Position numbers and translations under genes: made by a program. A DNA stretch of 6,643 bases from Bacteroides sp. (lineage in GTDB: Bacteria; Bacteroidota; Bacteroidia; Bacteroidales; Muribaculaceae), in assembly GCA_014801595.1 (NCBI GenBank), contig JAAVDV010000023.1, forward strand, positions 77,273-83,915. The letters run 5' to 3'. Below the pieces are notes generated by a model. It saw nothing but the letters and a program-made list of their open reading frames with translations, ran no database searches and was not told where the DNA came from. This document shows, piece after piece, positions 1 to 6,097 of the stretch (positions are counted from its first letter, which is position 1; each line of letters opens with the position of its first letter).

Positions 1-1745
1 ACGCCGTGATGGAGACTGCGCCCGACTCGGCCCGTGTGCTCCTCGACAGTATCGAACCTTCGGGACTTGGAGCTGCCGACGTGGCTCTCTACGCCGTGCT
101 CGACGCGCAGTCGCGCCACAAGCTCGACCTCGCGGCACCCTCCGACTCCCTGCTCAACATCGCAGTAGACCGCTACACATCCTACGGCCCCGACTCACTC
201 CTGATGAAAGCCCTCTTTTATCGGGCTATACCTCGAATGGAGGAGGGGTTATGGGATTCTGCCGTTGTGGATATGATGGAAAGTCGTGGCATAGCCGATA
301 CTCTAAAGGATAAATATTGGAAAGCAAAGAATGCTGAGGCAATAGCGGATATGATGCGTCAGAGCTTGAATTTTCAGGAGGAAATCGTGTGGAGAAATAT
401 AGCGTTTGAAGAATATCACGAGGACGGGAAAATATATAATGAACTGTTCGCACTATGCGATCTTGCATCCGCTATGCTTAATGGCCATGATTCGGTCGGT
501 TGTATCAGGACGTTAGAATTACTGGACCGCCGAGTTACAGAAGTGCCCGATTCTGAATCATTGAAAGCTTATAACCTTCCCACAAAACTGTTCTACCATG
601 TCAATTACGGATCGGATGAAGATTTGGGAAAGCTATTCAGGGATTCTGTTGTAAACGTTGTGTGTGCTGCCCAACCGGGTTTATATTTGGCCAAAGCAGA
701 TCTTCTGACGCGTACAGGGGAATATGTCAGAAGCAGAAATCTGTTGGATTCACTTTGTGTATTGGAATGTATGAGTGAGGATAGAGCACTGCTTTATCAT
801 TCCTATTATTCGTTGGCAAAGACTACCACGGACTGGACCTTATTATGTACTGCGACAGATTCCTTACTGAAAAGCCAGCTTCGGGATGTAGAGGTGGCCA
901 ATGCACACCCTGTCATTATTGCCCAGAGGGATTATTTCAATAATAAAGCGAAATCCAATTCAGAACGGTTTCGGCGTAGTCGGCAGCGGACAGTGTGGGT
1001 TATCATGTGTCTGGGCCTGCTTTTGGTGATTGCTGTTATAGTCTATCAGCTTGTTCTATGGAGGAAGAATAAGTTGATGGAGGAACAAGTGGTGAGGATA
1101 TTGGAAATTTCCAATCAACTGGAGATAAAGAAACAATTGGACGAGAGTATTAAGGTGGCGTTGGATTCACTCAAGAGAGAAAACGCTGTTCTTCAAGAGG
1201 AATTGAAGGAGAGTAAGGATATTTCAAGAATCAAAGAAGCACAGATTGAAACTATTCAGGCCACTTTGTCCCGGACAAGATCAGATCTGGAAATAATGTC
1301 CCTTAATCTTGAGAAAACATTCAACCATATGCCCGCGATATACAGGGAAAGATGGAAGACTCTGGAGATGTTGTGCAAGCAACTCTACAACAGGGACGGT
1401 GTACCGGATAAGATGATTCTCAATGATATCAAGCGATGTGTTGATAAAATACGGAGTGAGGAATTTTTCCGGACATTGGTGATGGAACTGGATCGAGATA
1501 TGGATGGTATTGTCACACGCTTTTATAATGTGTGCCCACGGATGAAAGAGCGTGATAGGAAACTATGTGTGCTATCGTTTGCAAAAGTTGGTAACGCTAC
1601 TATCGGTATGCTCCTTAATATGACGGCGGATCATGTGAGTGTGCAACGTAAACGTCTCCGTGACCGTATCGGAAAAATGGACATTCCTGACAAGGATTTG
1701 TTTATTGCCATGCTTACCAACACCGACAAAGATAACCGGGAGTAA
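1..1745 (+). CDS. TPR-like, membrane-anchored regulator with C-terminal HTH-like region (5' partial)
   Basis: The reading frame is already open at the first complete codon (base 3), so the true start, probably with a signal peptide, lies upstream; the GTG at 6 and ATG at 9 are internal-looking. Residue numbers count from base 6. Residues 1-325 are helical and TPR-like, starting with an ETAPDSARVLLDSI segment often seen near the N-terminus of Bacteroidetes TPR regulators. One strong membrane helix lies at about 330-352 (WVIMCLGLLLVIAVIVYQLV), flanked by basic residues. A long heptad-rich coiled coil follows to about 435, then a helical linker. Residues 513-560 (MKERDRKLCVLSF, then GNATIGMLLNMTADHVSVQRKRLRDRIG) resemble a LuxR-like HTH. 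The layout suggests a periplasmic sensor half and a cytoplasmic DNA-binding end, a one-component transmembrane regulator. It ends with tandem stops TAATAA. The first 210 bases are far more GC-rich than the rest. The ligand and targets are unknown; the downstream secreted-protein operon is a candidate target by position only. Confidence 0.8.
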   Translation, partial: AVMETAPDSARVLLDSIEPSGLGAADVALYAVLDAQSRHKLDLAAPSDSLLNIAVDRYTSYGPDSLLMKALFYRAIPRMEEGLWDSAVVDMMESRGIADTLKDKYWKAKNAEAIADMMRQSLNFQEEIVWRNIAFEEYHEDGKIYNELFALCDLASAMLNGHDSVGCIRTLELLDRRVTEVPDSESLKAYNLPTKLFYHVNYGSDEDLGKLFRDSVVNVVCAAQPGLYLAKADLLTRTGEYVRSRNLLDSLCVLECMSEDRALLYHSYYSLAKTTTDWTLLCTATDSLLKSQLRDVEVANAHPVIIAQRDYFNNKAKSNSERFRRSRQRTVWVIMCLGLLLVIAVIVYQLVLWRKNKLMEEQVVRILEISNQLEIKKQLDESIKVALDSLKRENAVLQEELKESKDISRIKEAQIETIQATLSRTRSDLEIMSLNLEKTFNHMPAIYRERWKTLEMLCKQLYNRDGVPDKMILNDIKRCVDKIRSEEFFRTLVMELDRDMDGIVTRFYNVCPRMKERDRKLCVLSFAKVGNATIGMLLNMTADHVSVQRKRLRDRIGKMDIPDKDLFIAMLTNTDKDNRE

Positions 1746-1747
1746 TA

Positions 1748-1765
1748 AAAACTGCTTACAGTTTT
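1748..1765 (+). terminator. Hairpin after the regulator gene, possible weak terminator
   Basis: A perfect 7-bp inverted repeat (AAAACTG, loop CTTA, CAGTTTT) begins inside the tandem stop codons. The descending arm ends in four T's but no longer U-tract follows, and the stem has only two G-C pairs, so termination would be weak. It is nearly symmetric and could act on either strand. Confidence 0.4.
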
Positions 1766-1914
1766 AGACGGTAGTTCTTGACAACATATTGATAATCAGG
1801 AGATAATAAAATGTGATATTTTAGACCTACTTCTCTCGCCACTATACTTATACAACCTTAATAACCTATCAGTCAATCATATACAAAAGTGTTGGTAAAA
1901 TTGGCCGAAGAAAA

Positions 1915-1946
1915 GTTGCGCAGAGATATTTTCTGAAATAAATTTG
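1915..1946 (+). promoter_or_regulatory. Bacteroidetes-type promoter candidate (-33 GTTG, -7 TAAATTTG)
   Basis: TAAATTTG at 1939-1946 matches the Bacteroidetes -7 consensus TAnnTTTG at every fixed position. GTTG at 1915-1918 sits 20 bases upstream, the spacing expected for the -33 TTTG/TTG element. The predicted transcription start is near 1950-1954, giving a short leader of about 17-21 bases before the ATG at 1971. It would drive the DUF3244-like gene and, given the short gaps downstream, probably the whole cluster. Confidence 0.65.
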
Positions 1947-2026
1947 CGGTCGAAACCAAAAATTAAAGTCATGAAACATGCTTTTACATTATTTGCAGGA
2001 ACCTGCGTAGCGCTTTCCTGTCTTCT

Positions 2027-2069
2027 CCCGGTATCCGATATGAACGCCCGGTATCCGATATGAACGCCC
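2027..2069 (+). repeat. Exact 20-bp tandem duplication (two copies plus 3 bases)
   Basis: The unit cccggtatccgatatgaacg occurs at 2027-2046 and again at 2047-2066 with no mismatch, followed by ccc, which continues the period to 2069. The unit length is not a multiple of three, so one copy keeps the signal peptide in frame with the mature domain and two copies break it. Each copy carries an ATG (2040 and 2060); the second overlaps the stop of the first frame as ATGA. Confidence 0.97.
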
Positions 2070-2377
2070 AGATTCCTTCGGCAAACTCCAACACTCAGGG
2101 CAAATTTAAGCTCAGACCCAAGACCTCGACCGCAGGGCGTCCTAAAGCGCCGTCAAGACAGAGTGTAATGTGTGTCTACTACGACGGGACACTCACTTTC
2201 GAGTTCGCTATTCCCGAGGGAGAATGCCAGCTGATTCTGTCGGACCTTTCAACCGGTGAAATCGTAGCTGCCGATTTCGATTCCGCCATGTCGGAACCCA
2301 TCTATATCGGCTATCACTCTACCGCGTCGCTGGCAGTCACCACCGCCAACGGTCATACATATACCGGAGTGTGGTAA
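2060..2377 (+). CDS. DUF3244-like Ig-fold domain, open frame without a signal peptide
   Basis: This 105-residue frame is what remains translatable of the mature domain. It starts MNAQIPSANS, so its Met is residue 24 of the ancestral precursor and its NAQ is the former signal peptidase site. Residues 1-35 are a polar, basic linker. Residues 36-105 are strand-rich, with YYDGTLTFEF, a CQLILSDLSTGEIV strand pair and a closing SLAVTTANGHTYTGVW, the pattern of the short Ig-like DUF3244 domain seen in Bacteroidales secreted proteins (family recognised by pattern, not searched). The start overlaps the stop of the leader ORF as ATGA (2060-2063), so reinitiation could yield a cytoplasmic form. No ribosome-binding motif is visible. 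Whether it is made at all is unknown. Function of the domain is not established; no catalytic residues are apparent. Confidence 0.6.
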   Translation: MNAQIPSANSNTQGKFKLRPKTSTAGRPKAPSRQSVMCVYYDGTLTFEFAIPEGECQLILSDLSTGEIVAADFDSAMSEPIYIGYHSTASLAVTTANGHTYTGVW

Positions 2378-2406
2378 AATTTATAAACTCTTAAAACTTT
2401 CCTATC

Positions 2407-3567
2407 ATGAAGAAGAAACTTATTATGATGAGCATGATGATGTTCATCCTGTTGCCGCTACATGCGCAACTCACCGTGACCAAAGCCGGTCAGTCAGTCT
2501 TCGGCAAACATATGCGTAAGGGCACAACTCTGCCGGTAAATCCAATTTTTCCGACAAACTCCAATGACCTCCAGTCCACGGCATCTGATGCGATAATTAT
2601 TCCTTCTCAACCATATGTAACCCTGGATTCGCTGGCTACGGCTGTTTTTCTCGGAAAGGAAGCTGAAAATCGTGGTGGATATATCACTTTTGGTGGTAAT
2701 AAGACTGTTTGGGTTGGAGAATACAACAACGCCGTGCCTGCAATACTTCAACTCGGTGGAATCTCCGGAATATGCTGTACCACCAGAAACGGCACACTCT
2801 TCTCTCAGAGAACGACCCCTACTACGTCAAGTCCATTCAGATTCTATACTGACGTGAGAGCCAATAGCTTCGTGGTAGATTCGGATAGCCGTATCAAGAC
2901 AAATGTGAAAGATCTGGATGAGGTCTCTGAGCAGCTCTGTGGGTTATCCCCCATAAGCTACACGCTTGCCACCCAATCGGCAGCTGAATCTACCGAGATT
3001 ATGAATAATCAAGTTGATATGACCCTCGCAAAAATTGATGCCCCCGCCACCCCCTCCGGTAGAACACGATATGGGTTTATGGCTCAGGAAGTAAAGGAAA
3101 TTTTTCCGGAACTGGTGATAGAAGATGAGGACGGCACACTCGGCATCGACTACATCGGGTTTATACCTATTCTGGTAAATGCGGTGAAGGATCTCAATAC
3201 ACTTGTGGCTGAACAGCAGAAAGAGATAGATGCTCTTTCCGGTAACCATATGAGAAAGAGCAAAGCCGACGGTTCATCAGCAGCAATCGACAGGGTTTCT
3301 GAGGAAATCTGCGGGATGGAACAGAATAAACCCAATCCATTCTCTCTCACCACAATTATCAACTGTATGATTCCGGAATCGATGGAAACTGCGGATCTTT
3401 ATGTCTACGACCTTCAGGGGAGTCAGAAACTGCATATCCCGATAACGGAGCGTGGCACAACCACGGTTTCTATCGAAGCAACTTCACTTACGCCCGGAAT
3501 GTACATATACATGCTTGTGGCTGACGGAGTAGAGATAGACTCCAAGAGAATGATAGTGACGGAATAA
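2407..3567 (+). CDS. Secreted protein with S74 intramolecular chaperone domain and T9SS type A sorting domain
   Basis: 386 residues, complete. Residues 1-21 are a signal peptide ending HAQ, supporting the ATG at 2407. Residues 22-158 are a variable, glycine- and strand-rich region like those preceding tail-fibre chaperones. Residues 159-278 match the S74 (endosialidase-type) chaperone domain: SDSRIKTNV at 159-167, YGFMAQEVKEIFPELV from 222, IDYIGFIPILVNAVKDLN at 247-264, then a short coiled coil. In characterised S74 proteins the domain trimerises, aids folding of the upstream beta-structure and cuts itself off at the serine that starts it; S159 is the candidate here. Residues 307-386 (NKPNPFS start, LYVYDLQG, LTPGMYIYMLVADG, KRMIVTE end) form a T9SS type A sorting domain, which directs export across the outer membrane and usually surface anchoring. 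It lies 29 bp after the DUF3244-like gene and 79 bp before the protease gene. The biological ligand is unknown. Confidence 0.85.
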   Translation: MKKKLIMMSMMMFILLPLHAQLTVTKAGQSVFGKHMRKGTTLPVNPIFPTNSNDLQSTASDAIIIPSQPYVTLDSLATAVFLGKEAENRGGYITFGGNKTVWVGEYNNAVPAILQLGGISGICCTTRNGTLFSQRTTPTTSSPFRFYTDVRANSFVVDSDSRIKTNVKDLDEVSEQLCGLSPISYTLATQSAAESTEIMNNQVDMTLAKIDAPATPSGRTRYGFMAQEVKEIFPELVIEDEDGTLGIDYIGFIPILVNAVKDLNTLVAEQQKEIDALSGNHMRKSKADGSSAAIDRVSEEICGMEQNKPNPFSLTTIINCMIPESMETADLYVYDLQGSQKLHIPITERGTTTVSIEATSLTPGMYIYMLVADGVEIDSKRMIVTE

Positions 3568-3585
3568 TGAGGACTTTTCCTCATT
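3566..3585 (+). terminator. 8-bp perfect hairpin directly after the S74-domain gene
   Basis: AATGAGGA and TCCTCATT pair perfectly around a CTTT loop; the ascending arm starts in the stop codon. Only a short TTT follows (3584-3586), so it may attenuate or protect the 3' end of the mRNA rather than fully terminate, leaving the protease gene in the same transcript at a lower level. Confidence 0.45.
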
Positions 3586-3589
3586 TGCA

Positions 3590-3612
3590 ACCGGATTATT
3601 TAACTTTCCGGT
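3590..3612 (+). other. Second small inverted repeat in the 79-bp gap
   Basis: ACCGGA (3590-3595) and TCCGGT (3607-3612) form a 6-bp stem around an 11-base AT-rich loop, immediately after the 3566-3585 hairpin and 34 bases before the protease start. It could be a regulator half-site pair or an mRNA hairpin; chance occurrence is possible. Confidence 0.3.
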
Positions 3613-3646
3613 ACACGTCTAATCTTCAACCAGTGATTATATAATT

Positions 3647-6097
3647 ATGAAACTAAAATTTATACTGTTGATGATGTTGGCCGTGCTGGGACTGTCGGGA
3701 CATGCTGGCGTCATCACACAACATATCTCCATGCCAGAGGAAAGTCCGACCCTATCCATAGTCGAGGAGGATGGCGAGGAATTCACAGTAGTGGATTGGG
3801 CTGACCTTGACAGGGAATCCGAACCCGGACGGCTTGCTCTGCCTGTCACAACCCTGACCTTACGTGTTCCCACCTATTCCAGAGATTTCACAGTATCTAC
3901 TTCTAATGTCTCTTGGAGAGAACCATTAATACTTGAGCATCCTATTGGAGTAGTATCAGAGAAAACCTCATCCGCTTCTACAATCATGTCTGAAGAAATA
4001 AAGGAAAAGCTTACCAAGGCGAATACTATTCCCTTTTTGTCGGTTGAGGTGATCAATGAATATTTTCTTAATTGGACTGAACATTATGTGATGATAAAAG
4101 TAAACTGTGTTTTCACAGCTCATCCTACAAACATAGTGCCATTACGATCGGTTGATATAGAGCTTGGATATCAGGAATGTGAAGAGGATGAGCTCGCCTT
4201 CGATATAAAGGCAATGACTCTTAATTCAACCACGAAACATAATGATTCCTCTCGAGCCATTTCTCTGAATCCATCTGCTCCATTGGATAAATATTTGATC
4301 ATAACTACTAAGAATCTAGTTGAGGCATGTAGAAATATAGCATTGTGGAAAACTCAGAAAGGTCTGGATGTAGGAATATTTGCTATTGAAGACATTCTTT
4401 CAATGCCCGCTTTCCGTATTGGTTATAATGGAATTTTAGATGAGGCGTATGCATTAAGATGTTTTCTACAGGCGGAATGTAATCCCTCGGTGAATAACTA
4501 TTGTCTTTTTATTGGTCCATCTGAAAGAATTCCCTTACGGTATTTCTATAATTTGGAGGCAGCAAATCGAACTCATGAGAATGATAATAAATTAAATGAT
4601 AAGAACTTTATTCCGTCAGATATTTATTATTCTGATTTAGTCAAAAATTGGAATGTGGTAGCTGATCCAGTTGGTAAATATGCCATTCCAGTGTCTAATA
4701 TAACATATTCTCCAAATATCTTTGTCGGAAGACTGGTATGCCATTATCCAGATGAAATAGCAAATTATTTACACAAGCTGATATACTATGAGGCTTATCC
4801 CGGAAAGGGTGACGATGAGTATTTGGGTCGAGGGCTTGTCACAAAGCAGACACAACATTTAGAATATAATGATCTACCATCTTTATTAGGTACATTGACA
4901 AATGTAACGAGGTTATTGGATAACAAAGGTCTGACTTTCGAGACAACCTTACCTCAAGGACGTGATGTCATCATGGCTATGAAACAAGTTGGTCTCATGA
5001 GTCTACAAGGACATGGTATGCCTACATCTATTGCCTGCGGTGGACCGACTGGTGACAAATATGTTCATAGATGGAGGTATATAAAGTTTATGAATGATTT
5101 TCCCGCCTCCACAATAGGATATGGTGGCTATAATACTCCAGAGGAGCCTAACAGTGGATTGGACTTGTTAGATAATATATTCAAACCATCAGTTCTTTAT
5201 TCTATGTCCTGCAATGTGATGCCGTTCGACCAATTTGCAAGATATGACCAGCCTTACAACATGGGAACTTCATTCACTGTGGCTGGTCTATATGGAGGTG
5301 TAGCTTTTCTTGGTAATACGAGAACTGGATGGGATTATGATAATATACATTTGGAAAGTCAGTTTGCCTCAGAAATAAAAGCATACCCTCATATAGGTAA
5401 AGGTTATTCTTTTGCTAAGGCTAAAGCCGATATGGGAGGATATGCCCGGGCAGCACATAATCTTATGGGGGATCCGGAATTTTGTATGTGGTTCCACAAA
5501 CCATATGTTCAAAGTATGGATATTAAGGTTCAACCATTTTCTATCCAAGCAACTGGAGCATCAGTTGCAGGGTCAACTATAGTACTATATGATGGAGTCA
5601 ATCCTCCTGTGAAATTTGTACCAACTAGCAGTTCCTATTACTCACCCCTACCAACAAGTGGTTTTGACAATGGCTTTTTCTCAACGTCTGTCTGGCAGCC
5701 GGGTACTCTACCGTATATCAATATGACAGCACAAAACACAGTACTCAATAATGCGACAAAAAATTTCATAGTGAATGATGCAATATTCGGGTCATCTGTC
5801 AATCCTGCTCGGGAAGAAGGGGAATGTGTTATTAATCAAAATGCTGTACTGAATATAACAGCCCTTAAATCCATTAGTATTACAGAAGGGTTCCACATGG
5901 CGGCAAATAGTCAGGCAGAGTTTAGGAGCCTTAGTGCAGTGGAGATAAATGGTGGTATAGTCGAAGGTAGCAGTACTTTTAATATTAACGGTGAAAGTGT
6001 GGAGATTTTCGGTGGCTTCAATGTAACACAAGGAGCAGAACTCAAAATAAACCATTCACCATACGTATTGAATCCCTTTACATATGAAACGAATTGA
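3647..6097 (+). CDS. C25 (gingipain-family) cysteine protease, secreted
   Basis: 816 residues, complete. Residues 1-20 form a signal peptide (MKLKFILLMMLAVLGLSGHA), supporting the ATG at 3647. Residues 21-212 look like a gingipain-type propeptide (GRLALPVTTLTLRVPTYSR). The C25 catalytic region spans about 213-615: KYLIITTKN at 215, CLFIGPSERIPLRYFYN, SDIYYSDL at 324, NIFVGRLVCHYPDEI, SLQGHG with candidate catalytic His456, LYSMSCN with candidate nucleophile Cys522, then GGVAFLGNTRTGW and NLMGDPEF at 605. Both dyad residues are present, so it is probably active. Residues 616-816 are beta-rich and include ITEGFHMAANSQAEF and a similar FGGFNVTQGAELKI, repeats common at the ends of Bacteroidetes exported proteins. 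I see no standard T9SS sorting domain. At 816 residues it is shorter than the sortase PorU (usually above 1000), so it is more likely a secreted or surface protease. Substrate is unknown. The middle of the gene is much more AT-rich than its start. Its end overlaps the next gene by 14 bases. Confidence 0.85.
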   Translation: MKLKFILLMMLAVLGLSGHAGVITQHISMPEESPTLSIVEEDGEEFTVVDWADLDRESEPGRLALPVTTLTLRVPTYSRDFTVSTSNVSWREPLILEHPIGVVSEKTSSASTIMSEEIKEKLTKANTIPFLSVEVINEYFLNWTEHYVMIKVNCVFTAHPTNIVPLRSVDIELGYQECEEDELAFDIKAMTLNSTTKHNDSSRAISLNPSAPLDKYLIITTKNLVEACRNIALWKTQKGLDVGIFAIEDILSMPAFRIGYNGILDEAYALRCFLQAECNPSVNNYCLFIGPSERIPLRYFYNLEAANRTHENDNKLNDKNFIPSDIYYSDLVKNWNVVADPVGKYAIPVSNITYSPNIFVGRLVCHYPDEIANYLHKLIYYEAYPGKGDDEYLGRGLVTKQTQHLEYNDLPSLLGTLTNVTRLLDNKGLTFETTLPQGRDVIMAMKQVGLMSLQGHGMPTSIACGGPTGDKYVHRWRYIKFMNDFPASTIGYGGYNTPEEPNSGLDLLDNIFKPSVLYSMSCNVMPFDQFARYDQPYNMGTSFTVAGLYGGVAFLGNTRTGWDYDNIHLESQFASEIKAYPHIGKGYSFAKAKADMGGYARAAHNLMGDPEFCMWFHKPYVQSMDIKVQPFSIQATGASVAGSTIVLYDGVNPPVKFVPTSSSYYSPLPTSGFDNGFFSTSVWQPGTLPYINMTAQNTVLNNATKNFIVNDAIFGSSVNPAREEGECVINQNAVLNITALKSISITEGFHMAANSQAEFRSLSAVEINGGIVEGSSTFNINGESVEIFGGFNVTQGAELKINHSPYVLNPFTYETN

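Larger units (their letters stand above)
1746..1970 (+). other. 225-bp intergenic region before the secreted-protein operon
   Basis: This AT-rich gap separates the regulator gene from the DUF3244-like gene. It holds the small hairpin at 1748-1765 and a Bacteroidetes promoter candidate at 1915-1946. Between about 1770 and 1910 I see no convincing ORF, tRNA or strong repeat. The space is large enough for a regulator binding site, but no clear dyad stands out. Confidence 0.6.
1971..2377 (+). pseudogene. Secreted DUF3244-like small protein, frameshifted by a 20-bp duplication in the signal peptide
   Basis: The natural start is the ATG at 1971, about 18 bases after the predicted transcription start and preceded by the A-rich stretch typical of Bacteroidetes genes. 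It opens a classic signal peptide (MKHAFTLFAGTCVALSCLLP). A 20-bp tandem duplication at 2027-2066 shifts the frame, so this ORF ends at a TGA at 2061-2063 after 30 codons (ending VSDMNARYPI). Removing one copy in thought restores a continuous 128-residue protein: signal peptide, then VSDMNAQIPSANS, with likely signal peptidase cleavage after NA before Q, then the Ig-like domain. That length and layout fit small secreted DUF3244-type proteins of Bacteroidales. Called a pseudogene because export of the domain should be lost in the form seen; a reversible switch or an assembly error are alternatives. It is the first gene of the probable operon, 29 bp before the S74-domain gene. Confidence 0.75.

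Noticed and set aside
1778..1807. TTGACA, 18 bases, GATAAT: a near match to an E. coli sigma-70 promoter
   Set aside because: Bacteroidetes primary sigma factors use TTTG / TAnnTTTG instead, the site is over 160 bases from the first ATG, and a better-placed Bacteroidetes promoter exists at 1915-1946.
3041..3054. Two C5 runs close together in the S74-domain gene, as a possible phase-variable homopolymer
   Set aside because: Runs of five are too short to slip at high rate, the frame is intact, and the protein reads normally across them.
2944..3249. Open frame of 101 codons on the - strand within the S74-domain gene
   Set aside because: It is fully inside a well-supported gene, has a poly-glycine stretch that comes from the C-runs read in reverse, and resembles no protein.
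2503..3264. HMRK motif with similar DNA at residues 36-39 and about 281-284 of the S74-domain protein
   Set aside because: The match is only a few residues with no extended similarity around it, so chance is sufficient explanation.
3584..3627. TTTG at 3584-3587 as the -33 element of a separate protease promoter
   Set aside because: No TAnnTTTG match lies 19-21 bases downstream; the nearest similar element, TAATCTTC, is over 30 bases away and mismatched.
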